From: Arthrobacter yangruifuii
GTDB lineage: Bacteria > Actinomycetota > Actinomycetes > Actinomycetales > Micrococcaceae
Length of the DNA stretch: 64,000 nt
Reading direction: 5' to 3'
Assembly: GCF_009192775.1 (NCBI RefSeq)
Contig: NZ_VTFX01000001.1
Coordinates: 1,178,001 to 1,242,000 of the forward strand
Positions 11,746 through 21,575 of this stretch are shown piece by piece. The notes below the pieces were generated by a model. It was not told the DNA's origin and did no database searches. It saw nothing but the letters and a program-made list of their open reading frames with translations. A program made the position numbers and the translations under genes. Position 1 is the first letter of the stretch, and each line of letters opens with the position of its first letter.

Positions 11746-13056
11746 CTAGGGGCGTTCAACCCGGGTGTGCGTACCCGGCAGATCCCCGTACTTCCTGGAG
11801 CTTCGGCGGAAGTAGCGGCGGACGACGCCGAGCTGGTACACCGCAACGGCAAGCTCGGAGACCGCTACGGCCCAGGCAACCGCGGACACTCCCAGGGTCA
11901 GCGCCCCGGCGACGATCAGGGGAACCCCGATGGCGGCACCGAGAACCGTGGAAACGGCGAGGGCCTTGCCTTCGCCCAGCGGGATCAGGCAGGCCAGCCC
12001 CACAACCTGGGACACCGTGACTGCTCCGAAAACGACACCCATGGGCACGCTGAGGTCGAATCCGACCTGGATCTTTCCCTGGGACAGTAAATCGCTGGCC
12101 CAGGGGATGCACAGCGCCATGGCCGCAGCGCAGAACGCAGCCGCGAGGGGGGCCCACTTGGCGGCGACACGGATGCGTGCCTCCTGGAGCGCCCGGTCCG
12201 GATCCGCAATGGAGCCCTGAAGCACCTGGACCACCGGCCCGACGGCGGTCAGCCCGTACTTGAAGAACTTCTCCGCCATGGCATACAGCGCCACGGCACC
12301 GGGCAGGACGGCTCCGACAACCAGAAGCGGGGTGTTGACGTAGAGGCTGGACGTGGCAGCGGTGACAACTCCGTGCCGTTGTCCTGCCAGGCGCCGCACC
12401 GCCCGGCCGGGGTGGACGTCCAGCCGGGGAACCGCGGCGGACCGGGTGCGGATCAGCAGGGCGCTGACGGTAACGCCCAGAAGGTTCATGGCCAGCTGGA
12501 TGGCCAGGTACACAAAGACGTCACCGGTCAGGATCAGGCCCACCAGTCCGAGCACCGTGCCGAGGGTGACGGGAATCGTGTCGAACACCAGCAGCCTGCC
12601 CGGACGGGCATCGCCTACGAAGAACCACGAGGCCCCCAGGAACGGAATGAGATAGGCGAGGCAGGCCAGGGCAGCCACCGGCGCGGAATCACCGCCGGCT
12701 ATCAACCAGACGGTCAGGACAGCAAGGGGTGCGGTGACGACGAACAGGTAGACGCGGCTGACCAGGGAATCCAGGAACATCTGGGGCCGCTGCTCTGGGA
12801 GCATGCCGGCCACCATTGCCGGACCGACTGTTCCCCACCCGAAGGACACCAAAACGCCGAACAGCAGGGCAGCGGACTGGCCCAGGGCGATCACGCCCCA
12901 CGCCTCGCTGCCGGCGTTGGCTATGACGACGGGTATGGCCAGCAGGCCCACCAGCGTGGTGATGACTACCGAAGCACCGAATGCTCCCAGACGCCGGATA
13001 TGCTGACGGACCGTACGCTGACCCAAGAAATAGCCTCCGTTGCTGGGTGCGGGCAC
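11746..13056 (-). CDS. MOP-superfamily polysaccharide flippase-like protein
   Basis: A 436-residue protein with 12 or so hydrophobic segments and the N-terminal pattern of O-antigen/teichuronic flippases (RRLGAFGASVVITTLVGLLA, then GSEAWGVIALGQ). Such proteins move lipid-linked oligosaccharide units across the membrane by antiport. GTG start at 13056. The divergent gene at 13171 encodes a GT2 transferase, which suggests that it serves the same locus. An ABC exporter is also present upstream, so either two polymers are made or a lipid-linked precursor is flipped separately. Substrate unknown. Confidence 0.85.
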   Translation of the reverse strand: MPAPSNGGYFLGQRTVRQHIRRLGAFGASVVITTLVGLLAIPVVIANAGSEAWGVIALGQSAALLFGVLVSFGWGTVGPAMVAGMLPEQRPQMFLDSLVSRVYLFVVTAPLAVLTVWLIAGGDSAPVAALACLAYLIPFLGASWFFVGDARPGRLLVFDTIPVTLGTVLGLVGLILTGDVFVYLAIQLAMNLLGVTVSALLIRTRSAAVPRLDVHPGRAVRRLAGQRHGVVTAATSSLYVNTPLLVVGAVLPGAVALYAMAEKFFKYGLTAVGPVVQVLQGSIADPDRALQEARIRVAAKWAPLAAAFCAAAMALCIPWASDLLSQGKIQVGFDLSVPMGVVFGAVTVSQVVGLACLIPLGEGKALAVSTVLGAAIGVPLIVAGALTLGVSAVAWAVAVSELAVAVYQLGVVRRYFRRSSRKYGDLPGTHTRVERP

Positions 13057-13170
13057 GCGGCGGACCGTGTGCCCGGACGTGCTCCCGCAGAAGATTCTAA
13101 CCTAGGGGTCCGGCCGTGTTGATATCATCTAGCTAGCGCCGCCCACCTCCTGCATGCCTTCCGGCGCTCC

Positions 13171-14106
13171 ATGAAGGCGTGCTTTGACGATGGGAACTCT
13201 TTGTCTGTAGCAGCGGTTGTTGTCTCCTATAACCGAGTTGATTTGCTCCGTAAGTGCCTTGCCGCCCTTGAAAGCCAGGACCGGCGGCCGGACGAGATTA
13301 TCCTCGTGGACAATGGCTCCACCGACGGCAGCGTCGCCATGGTGCAGGAGGAGTTTCCCGGGGTTTCCGTCTTCGAGACGGGGATCAATCTCGGCGGGGC
13401 CGGCGGGTTCGCGTGGGGCATTGAACGTGCGCTGGCTGCCGGCCATGATGCTGCCTGGCTGATGGATGATGACGCAGAGCCGCTCGCCGGCAGCCTGGGT
13501 CCCCTCGTGGAGGCCATGGAGAAGGCACCCGACCGGCCGGGCTTCGTCACCTCGACGGTGGTCAACCCGGAGGGAGAGCCGAACAGCGGACACCTTCCCG
13601 ATCTGTCCCCGGACGTTGCCCGGCAGGCGAAGGCCGGCGAGCTGGGCGGAATGGCCGTGAACAGCGCAAGCTTCGTGGGAGTGCTGATCGACTTGGTGGC
13701 CGCGGCCAAAATGCCGTTGCCCTATGCGGATTTCTTCATCTGGTTTGACGACGCCGAGTACACGCGCCGCCTCAGCCGGGGAGCCTACGGAGTCCTCCTG
13801 CCCGCCAGCCGCATCCGCCACCCCGAGAAGCAGAACCAGGTGGACATGGGCGGTCGCCTGTTCTACTACATCCGCAACAACCTGTGGCTTCGGCGCCTGG
13901 ACCCGAGTCCGAGGACGCTGCTGCAGAACCCCGTCCGCTGGGGAGCCGGAATGGCCGTCCTGGCCCTCCGCCAGGGGCTGCAGGCGCAGGACCGCCGCCT
14001 TTGGCTCCGATCAGCGGCCAGGGGATTGTATGAAGGCCTGGCACGTTCACCCCGGACCATCTGGCCGGGCCAGCTGCTGTCCAAGTCCGTCCAGCTCGGC
14101 CGCTAG
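13171..14106 (+). CDS. GT2 glycosyltransferase, GlfT1/WbbL-like
   Basis: Cytoplasmic-face GT-A glycosyltransferase of 311 residues if the ATG at 13171 is used. Family homology begins at SVAAVVVSYNRVDLLRKCL, so the in-frame TTG at 13201, preceded by GGGAAC, is an attractive alternative. Key motifs are LVDNGSTDGS near residue 47, the metal-binding AWLMDDDAEPL near 94, and WFDDAEYTRRLSRG near 192, followed by a His-containing segment (IRHPEK) and GGRLFYYIRNN. This pattern fits actinobacterial enzymes that add the first galactofuranose or a rhamnose to the lipid linker. The exact donor cannot be read from sequence. A stretch of 114 bp separates it from the divergent flippase, with a -10-like TATCAT at 13123-13128. 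Confidence 0.9.
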   Translation: MKACFDDGNSLSVAAVVVSYNRVDLLRKCLAALESQDRRPDEIILVDNGSTDGSVAMVQEEFPGVSVFETGINLGGAGGFAWGIERALAAGHDAAWLMDDDAEPLAGSLGPLVEAMEKAPDRPGFVTSTVVNPEGEPNSGHLPDLSPDVARQAKAGELGGMAVNSASFVGVLIDLVAAAKMPLPYADFFIWFDDAEYTRRLSRGAYGVLLPASRIRHPEKQNQVDMGGRLFYYIRNNLWLRRLDPSPRTLLQNPVRWGAGMAVLALRQGLQAQDRRLWLRSAARGLYEGLARSPRTIWPGQLLSKSVQLGR

Positions 14107-14172
14107 GCCCCGGGCAGGCGGGCCTTCGCCGCTGCCCTTCCGTTCCGCCCCGTTCCAGTCAGAGAGAAACAT

Positions 14173-15111
14173 ATGACCTCCCCGCACCGCGTTGCAGCGG
14201 TTATTTCCGCCTACAACCCGCCTGCCGACCTCATCGAAAAGGTGAAGCGGCTGGCCCGCCAGGTTGAGCGCATCATTGTGGTCGACGACGGTTCGCCCGC
14301 CGACGTGTCAGAGGTTCTGCAGGGGCTCGAGAGCGCGGGCGCCGTCGTCCTCAAACAGGGCTCCAATACCGGAATTGCGGCCGCCCTCAACGCCGGAATC
14401 CGCTATGCGGCAGAGTCGTCCCCGGATTTTTTCCTGACCCTGGACCAGGATTCCGAACTGGACCCGGATTACGTTGCCCGTGCCCTTGAGGCCTTCGCGG
14501 GGGCGACACAACAGGGCGTGCCGGTGGGCATGATCTGTGCCGAGTCGCACAACAAGCAGCCGGTCATGCTGCAGAAACCCGGAGTTCCGTTCCCGGAGGC
14601 CTTTGACCCCATGCAGTCCGGAACACTGATTCCCGCTGCGACCTTCGACGCTGCCGGCCTCCTGGAGGAGGACCTGTTTATTGACTGCGTCGATTCCGAG
14701 TTCACGGCGCGGATCCGTGAGATGGGACTGAAGGCGATCATTGCCCCCGGCTGCAATATCAGCCACGCGGTAGGGGACTCCCGCCCCATGCTCGTGGGCA
14801 GGTGGCATGTCACCGTGGGCGGGCAGAAGCGCTTTGTGCATTCCCACGCGCCCTTCCGGGTGTATTACATCACCCGCAACGGTCTGGTGATGTACCGCAG
14901 GTACCTTACCCGGCAGCCCGTCTGGGTGCTGCGCCGGATCGGACTCGAAATAGTGTTCTACGGTGTGCGGGTGGTCTACGGGCCGCACCGGCTGCGTCAG
15001 ATCGCTGCCATTGCTTTCGGAATCCGGGATGCGCTCACCGGACGAATGGGCCGGATCAGCGCAAAGGAAAACGCCGTGGTGTCTCCACGGAAGAAGAAGA
15101 CCGCAGCCTAG
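14173..15111 (+). CDS. GT2 glycosyltransferase, rhamnosyltransferase-like (RfbF type)
   Basis: A 312-residue GT-A protein. The ATG is preceded by AGAGAGAAA. Motifs are AAVISAYNPPADLI at the N-terminus, IVVDDGSPADVSEVL near residue 38, LTLDQDSELDPDYV near 92 (the DxD-like metal site as DQD), DCVDSEFTARIREMG near 175 and a hydrophobic C-terminal region with YYITRNGLVMYRRYL. The NPP, DQD and DSEF pattern is that of dTDP-rhamnose-using transferases, which fits the rml genes 3 kb downstream. Its stop overlaps the stop of the convergent gene at 15108 by four bases. It lies 66 bp after the previous GT2 gene, probably in the same transcript. Confidence 0.88.
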   Translation: MTSPHRVAAVISAYNPPADLIEKVKRLARQVERIIVVDDGSPADVSEVLQGLESAGAVVLKQGSNTGIAAALNAGIRYAAESSPDFFLTLDQDSELDPDYVARALEAFAGATQQGVPVGMICAESHNKQPVMLQKPGVPFPEAFDPMQSGTLIPAATFDAAGLLEEDLFIDCVDSEFTARIREMGLKAIIAPGCNISHAVGDSRPMLVGRWHVTVGGQKRFVHSHAPFRVYYITRNGLVMYRRYLTRQPVWVLRRIGLEIVFYGVRVVYGPHRLRQIAAIAFGIRDALTGRMGRISAKENAVVSPRKKKTAA

Positions 15112-15896
15112 GAGCGGGCGCGGCTGCGGGCGCGCAGCCGCGCCCGTGCCACGAGGAAGGCCCGCGCCAGCATGATCCGCGAACGCAGGATCAGCATCAG
15201 GCTGCGGGCCTTCTTCGGGGTGGTGTTGTTGTCATGGAGCCGGCGGTTCAGGGAATCCGCTTCCAGATGTGCCATTGACCCCGCGAGGTTGCCGACCAGG
15301 GCAATCCACTGGTCATGGGTTTCCACCAGGAACGAGGGGAAGGGCAGAACCACGTCCTTGATGCTGCGCCGGAACGCCATGGCACAGCCATAGTAGGGCC
15401 GTATCCCGATCCACAGCATCATGAGGTTGGCCCAGCGACGGCTGCTGTCCGAGCCGCGCAGCCGCAGCGATTCAATCTTTCGGGGCGTGTGCCCGAAGTA
15501 CCCGAAGTTGCTGGCCACTACGTCGGCATGGCCGAGCTCGGCAACCATTGCCTCCACGCGTCCGGGGATCCAGACATCGTCCTGGTCCGAAAGGAAAATG
15601 TACTCGCCGCTGCTTGCCGTCAGGGCGGCTTCGAAGGTCCTGACGTAGCCCCGGTTGACGGAGGACCGGATGAGTTTGATCCGCGGGTCCTGCAGCGCCT
15701 CGATGACCGCGGCCGTGTTGTCCGTGGAGGAGTCGTCAACAATCACCAGTTCATCACCGGGTGCCAGCTGGGGCAGGATCGAGGCGATCTGTTCCTCGAT
15801 GTGTGCAGCGCCGTTATAGGCCGCCATACACACGCTGACCTGGCCGCGGTTGGCAGCGGACGGGGAGATACTGGGGTTCATTCTTGTCCTGGTCAT
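15108..15896 (-). CDS. GT2 glycosyltransferase, putative rhamnosyltransferase
   Basis: A 262-residue GT-A protein with VSVCMAAYNGAAHIEEQI near residue 22, LVIVDDSSTDNTAAVI near 48, the acceptor/metal motif IFLSDQDDVWIPGRV near 95 and a downstream ETHDQWIALVGNLAG region. The SDQDDVW motif is typical of the GT2 subgroup that includes alpha-1,3-rhamnosyltransferases. A basic, Arg-rich tail (RARLRARSRARS) ends the protein. It is encoded opposite to its neighbours: its 3' end overlaps the convergent GT2 gene by four bases, and it is divergent from the GT2 at 16066 across 169 bp. That gap contains a -10-like TATAGT at 15969-15974 on the plus strand. Confidence 0.87.
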   Translation of the reverse strand: MTRTRMNPSISPSAANRGQVSVCMAAYNGAAHIEEQIASILPQLAPGDELVIVDDSSTDNTAAVIEALQDPRIKLIRSSVNRGYVRTFEAALTASSGEYIFLSDQDDVWIPGRVEAMVAELGHADVVASNFGYFGHTPRKIESLRLRGSDSSRRWANLMMLWIGIRPYYGCAMAFRRSIKDVVLPFPSFLVETHDQWIALVGNLAGSMAHLEADSLNRRLHDNNTTPKKARSLMLILRSRIMLARAFLVARARLRARSRARS

Positions 15897-16065
15897 TGGT
15901 CGGCATGGGCAGGGATACCCGAACCAGCTTACCGGTTCCCCGGTTTCGCCTTAGCCGCACACCCTCCATATAGTGGAGTTGTTCCCCGACCCTGGGGCCG
16001 CCTCCTGACCGCGGCGCCACCGCCGGCTCTGCCGCCGTCGAACCCGATGTGAAAGAAGCCATTCC

Positions 16066-16950
16066 TTGACTGCCGTAGATGTTATGTTCCCGTACTACGG
16101 GGACGTTGAACTCATGAAGCAAGCCGCCCGGAGCGTGATGGGCCAGCAGCATCAGGACTGGCGCCTTGTAGTCATCGATGACGGCTACCCGGATCCGGAG
16201 CCTGCCCGCTGGTTCGCGGAGATCTCGGATCCGCGGGTCAGTTACCAGCGCAATGACGCCAACCTCGGGGCCAACGGCAATTACCGCAAGGCTGTGGACC
16301 TGATCGAGGCGCCCATCGCCGTCATTATGGGAGCGGATGACATCATGCTCCCGAACTACCTCACGACCATCGTCGAATCCTTCGATGAGTTCCCCCAGGC
16401 CAGTGCCGTGCAGCCCGGCGTGCAGGTCATCGACGAGCTGGGCCGCGCGACCATGCCGCTGACGGACCTGGTCAAGAAGGCAGCCACCCCCCGCGGCGGC
16501 CAGCGCCGCCTGCTGGGCGGTGAAGCCCTCGCCACGAGTCTTCTGCACGCAGGCTGGCATTACTTCCCCTCGATTGCCTGGAACTCCGAGACCTTGAAGC
16601 GTATTGGTTTCCGGTCCGAGTTCGATGTTGTCCAGGACCTGGCACTGCTGCTCGATATTGCGGCCGACAACGGTTCGCTCGTGATGACTCCCGAGCTGGC
16701 GTTCCTGTACCGTCGCCACTCCGGATCCGATTCTTCGGTCCGGGCTTTCGACGGGCGCCGCTTCGACGAGGAGCGTCGGTTCTTTGAAGGCGAGGCTGCC
16801 CGGTTCGAGCGGATCGGCTGGACCCGTGCTGCACGCGCTGCCCGTCTCCACGTCACGTCCCGGCTCAATGCAGTAACGCTGATTGCCCGTTCCGCGGCCG
16901 GCCGGAAGTTCGGTTACATCCCGAAGCTGGCCAGGCACGTCATCGGCTAG
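16066..16950 (+). CDS. GT2 glycosyltransferase
   Basis: A 294-residue GT-A glycosyltransferase starting with TTG (GAAAGAAG upstream), chosen because the family core begins at once (VDVMFPYYGDVELM). Motifs are LVVIDDGYPDPEPARW near residue 33, NLGANGNYRKAV near 68, the metal site IAVIMGADDIMLPNYL near 86 (ADD variant) and FLYRRHSGSDSS near 213. Donor and acceptor are not predictable. The gene is followed by a strong bidirectional terminator that separates it from the oppositely oriented rmlB operon. Confidence 0.87.
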   Translation: MTAVDVMFPYYGDVELMKQAARSVMGQQHQDWRLVVIDDGYPDPEPARWFAEISDPRVSYQRNDANLGANGNYRKAVDLIEAPIAVIMGADDIMLPNYLTTIVESFDEFPQASAVQPGVQVIDELGRATMPLTDLVKKAATPRGGQRRLLGGEALATSLLHAGWHYFPSIAWNSETLKRIGFRSEFDVVQDLALLLDIAADNGSLVMTPELAFLYRRHSGSDSSVRAFDGRRFDEERRFFEGEAARFERIGWTRAARAARLHVTSRLNAVTLIARSAAGRKFGYIPKLARHVIG

Positions 16951-16960
16951 GACAGGCAGG

Positions 16961-16999
16961 AAAAAGCAGGGCGGACCCGACGGGTCCGCCCTGCTTTTT
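16961..16999. terminator. bidirectional rho-independent terminator
   Basis: A perfect 13-bp GC-rich stem (GCAGGGCGGACCC and its complement) around a three-base GAC loop, with an A run on the left and CTTTTT on the right, so it can stop transcription from both sides. It lies between the plus-strand GT2 gene and the DUF2304 gene at the end of the minus-strand rml operon. Confidence 0.93.
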
Positions 17000-17036
17000 G
17001 TCTACGGCACCGCGTCTGCGGGCCGGGGAAGCTGCC

Positions 17037-17423
17037 TTACTGGCTCAGGTCTTCGGCATCCCGGGCTTTGGCGACGGTCCAGGGCTTCGGCGCTTCGTCC
17101 AGGGCAATGCGCCGGGAGAGCGTCGTGATGGACGTTTCCATGTTGCGGAAACGCTGGTAGGTGGTGGCCATGAAGACGAAGAAACTCACGATGGTGGCGT
17201 AAAGCACCAGGTCAGTGCCGCGCCCGATCCCCAGGAACCCCGCGATCCGGGTCAGGGTGTCCGGGAAGAAGATGGACAGCGCTGCAGCCACGGCAAAGAT
17301 CATCAGCATGATGCGGCGGACGGCCAGGTGTTTGGCATTGACCCCGCCCCGCATCATTACCAGCGAGACGAGGATGACGGCGACTACGAGTGCGATCTGA
17401 ACGATGAGTAGCAAGGAGGTCAC
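17037..17423 (-). CDS. DUF2304 membrane protein
   Basis: A small 128-residue membrane protein with two to three hydrophobic helices (LLLIVQIALVVAVILVSLVM at the start, then LMIFAVAAALSIFFP and LVLYATIVSFFVFMATTYQR) and a polar C-terminus. It matches the DUF2304 layout. DUF2304 genes typically sit beside a DPM/GtrB-like GT2 and probably act as a membrane partner. Here the GTG start overlaps that GT2 stop by four bases (GTGA). It is the last gene of the rmlB-rmlCD-GT2 transcript and ends at the bidirectional terminator at 16961-16999. Confidence 0.87.
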   Translation of the reverse strand: MTSLLLIVQIALVVAVILVSLVMMRGGVNAKHLAVRRIMLMIFAVAAALSIFFPDTLTRIAGFLGIGRGTDLVLYATIVSFFVFMATTYQRFRNMETSITTLSRRIALDEAPKPWTVAKARDAEDLSQ

Positions 17424-18085
17424 CTAAAGAAGAGTTCGGCCAGGATATTCACGGAGTTGAGGAGGGACTGCCCCTTGGATTTGGAGTAATCCGTATAGAT
17501 GATCTCCACCGGGTGTTCAACCCACCGCGGCTTGATGGTGGCCAGCTGGTTGACCAGCTCGGAGGCGTGGGCCATCCGGTTCTGTGTCAGGTGAAGCTTG
17601 GAGGCGACCTCGCGGTTGATGGCACGCAGCCCGTTGTGGGCATCCGTCAGATTCATGCCGGTGGCCATCCGCGACTGCACCGCAGCGGTTTTCAGGACAA
17701 TCCTTTTCTGCACGGAAATCTTGGTGCGGTCATCCAGGAACCGTGATCCCAGGACGATTTCGGCTTCCCCGGACTCGATCCGGGCCACCATGGCCTTGGC
17801 ATCAATGACGCGGTGCTGCCCGTCGGCGTCGAAAGTGACGATACTGGTCATCTCCGGGTCCTGCAGGGCGTACTCGATGCCGGTCTGCAGGGCAGCGCCC
17901 TGGCCGAGGTTGATCGGGTGCTGGACTACTACGGCGCCCGCCGCACGTGCGGCTGACTGGGACCCGTCACGGCTGCCGTCATCCACGCAGACTACGTACG
18001 GGAACGTCTTTCGAAGATCTTCGATGACGGAGCCAACAACGGTTGCTTCGTTGTACATCGGGATAACAATCCAAGTGCGGCTCAC
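17420..18085 (-). CDS. DPM/GtrB-like polyprenyl-phosphate glycosyltransferase (GT2)
   Basis: Transfers a sugar from a nucleotide donor to polyprenyl phosphate at the cytoplasmic face. The GTG at 18085 (221 residues) begins SRTWIVIPMYNEATVVG. It lies four bases after the stop of the rmlC-rmlD fusion, and the longer upstream reading has no family-like sequence. Motifs are VVCVDDGSRDGSQSA near residue 30, LGQGAALQTGIEYAL near 58, TFDADGQH near 81 (DxD) and VLGSRFLDD near 105. It lacks the C-terminal transmembrane pair of some GtrB proteins. The adjacent DUF2304 protein may supply the membrane anchor. Confidence 0.88.
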   Translation of the reverse strand: MSRTWIVIPMYNEATVVGSVIEDLRKTFPYVVCVDDGSRDGSQSAARAAGAVVVQHPINLGQGAALQTGIEYALQDPEMTSIVTFDADGQHRVIDAKAMVARIESGEAEIVLGSRFLDDRTKISVQKRIVLKTAAVQSRMATGMNLTDAHNGLRAINREVASKLHLTQNRMAHASELVNQLATIKPRWVEHPVEIIYTDYSKSKGQSLLNSVNILAELFFR

Positions 18086-18089
18086 GGTT

Positions 18090-19544
18090 TCAGTATCCCA
18101 TACCGCGGCCGGCGGCCGCCCCGTCGACCGCTGACGCGCCCGCCAGATACTCGGCCAGGCGTTCCCGGCCGTCCGCCGGGGCAAAGCCGGCTGCTTTGAT
18201 TTTGTCCAGCGGAAGCACGCTGTTTTTCGGCCGCGGGGCTGCCTGCTTGCCCTGGAAGTACTCCTCGGTGCTGACCCCCGTCACGGAGTCGCCGGAGTGG
18301 CCTGTGAGTTCATAGACACGGCGGGCCACATCCGCCCAGGAGGCCGGTTCGCCGTCGTTCGTGAGGTTGTAGACGCCGTAGGGTGCACCCGTGGACAGCA
18401 GGTGGACGATGCCGGCCGCGATGTCCTGCGTGAAAGTGAGCCGGCCAACCTGGTCATTCACCACGGACGGGGCAATGCCGCGCCCGGCCAGCGATGCCAT
18501 GGTCCGGACAAAGTTCTTTCCCTCACCGATGACCCAGCTGGTGCGCACCACGTAATGCGCCGGAACGGTGGAGACAACGGCGTCGCCGGCCGCCTTGGTC
18601 TGGCCGTAGACGCCCAGCGGTGAGAACGGTTCGTCCTCGGGATGCGCGTCCGCGGTGCCGTCAAACACATAGTCGGAGGACACATGGACCAGCGTGATCC
18701 GGTTCTCGGCAGCCACCCGGGCAAGGTTGGCCACGGCCGACACATTGATGGCCCAGGCAGCGCGGCGGCCTTCGGGGGACTCGGCGTCGTCCACCGCGGT
18801 GTACGCGGCCGCGTTGATGACCGTTGAGTAATTCTTCCAGTTCCGCCCCGTGTAGGAGCGGGGATCGGTGAGGTCGAAATCGGAGCGGGCGGCGAATTCG
18901 ATGTGTGCCTGGCCGGCGAAGGCGGAGCGGAGCGCCTTGCCCAGCTGCCCGTCGGAGCCCAGGACCAGGATCTTTTTCGGGGACATGGGAACGACGGCGG
19001 ACAGGCGCGGATGGGCCCGGTCCTTGTCCGAGAGCTCGGCCCGGTCCAGCGCGATGGGCCAGTCGATGGCCGCGGTCTCGTCCGCGAGGTTCAGGAAGGT
19101 GTACTGTCCCTGCGCGTCGGCGCTCCAGTGGTCATTGACCAGGTAGGAGTAGGCGGTGTTGTCCTCCAGTGTCTGGAACGCGTTGCCGACGCCGCGGGGG
19201 ATGAAAATGGCCTGGCTGGGATCCAGTTCCGTGGTGAACACGGTTCCGAAGGAGGGGCCTTCGCGCAGGTCCACCCAGGCGCCGAAGATGCGCCCGGTGG
19301 CTACGGAGATGTACTTGTCCCACGGCTCGGCGTGAATGCCGCGGGTGGTTCCGGCTTTCTCGTTGAAGGAGATGTTGTTCTGCACCGGGCCGAAATCCGG
19401 CAGGCCGAGGGCGAGCATCTTCTCGCGCTGCCAGTTTTCCTTGAACCAGCCGCGGTTGTCGCCGTGGACGGGCAGGTCATAGAGCACGACGCCGGGGATG
19501 GGGGTGGGGTGCGCCGTCAGGGACTTGGAGAATTCAGGTGCCAC
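18090..19544 (-). CDS. rmlCD: fused dTDP-4-dehydrorhamnose 3,5-epimerase / reductase (RmlC-RmlD)
   Basis: Bifunctional protein for the last two steps of dTDP-L-rhamnose synthesis. The GTG at 19544 follows the rmlB stop by four bases and gives 484 residues. The N-terminal cupin (about 1-185) has the epimerase features DNRGWFKENWQ, RGIHAE (catalytic His kept) and AYSYLVNDHWS (Tyr kept). It reads GVGNAF where a substrate-binding His (GFAHGF) is usual. The C-terminal domain (about 195-484) is an SDR with the nucleotide loop LVLGSDGQLGKAL, VHVSSDYVFDG and catalytic YGQTK. Fusion in this order is recalled from other actinobacteria. It is translated between rmlB and the DPM-like gene in one operon. 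Confidence 0.92.
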   Translation of the reverse strand: MAPEFSKSLTAHPTPIPGVVLYDLPVHGDNRGWFKENWQREKMLALGLPDFGPVQNNISFNEKAGTTRGIHAEPWDKYISVATGRIFGAWVDLREGPSFGTVFTTELDPSQAIFIPRGVGNAFQTLEDNTAYSYLVNDHWSADAQGQYTFLNLADETAAIDWPIALDRAELSDKDRAHPRLSAVVPMSPKKILVLGSDGQLGKALRSAFAGQAHIEFAARSDFDLTDPRSYTGRNWKNYSTVINAAAYTAVDDAESPEGRRAAWAINVSAVANLARVAAENRITLVHVSSDYVFDGTADAHPEDEPFSPLGVYGQTKAAGDAVVSTVPAHYVVRTSWVIGEGKNFVRTMASLAGRGIAPSVVNDQVGRLTFTQDIAAGIVHLLSTGAPYGVYNLTNDGEPASWADVARRVYELTGHSGDSVTGVSTEEYFQGKQAAPRPKNSVLPLDKIKAAGFAPADGRERLAEYLAGASAVDGAAAGRGMGY

Positions 19545-19548
19545 GGTG

Positions 19549-21470
<1,922 letters not shown>

Positions 21471-21491
21471 CCCGCTGCCGGAAGGCGGATT

Positions 21492-21541
21492 GCGCAGAAC
21501 AGAGCCGGCCGGGGATATCCCCGGCCGGCTCTGTTCTGCGC
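21492..21541. repeat. 50-bp perfect palindrome, probable bidirectional terminator
   Basis: Two 25-base arms are exact reverse complements with no spacer (centre GGGGAT|ATCCCC). It starts 21 bases after the rmlA stop and ends 34 bases before the stop of the convergent GH25 gene. There is no T tract on either side, so it is not a textbook intrinsic terminator. Location and strength make transcription blocking the most likely role. Confidence 0.85.
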
Positions 21542-21575
21542 GGAGCCAATTCCACGCGGGCGCTTACACGCAGAG

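Noticed and set aside
21492-21541. Phage or integrative element attachment site
   Set aside because: The palindrome has no flanking integrase, tRNA gene or second copy in the window.
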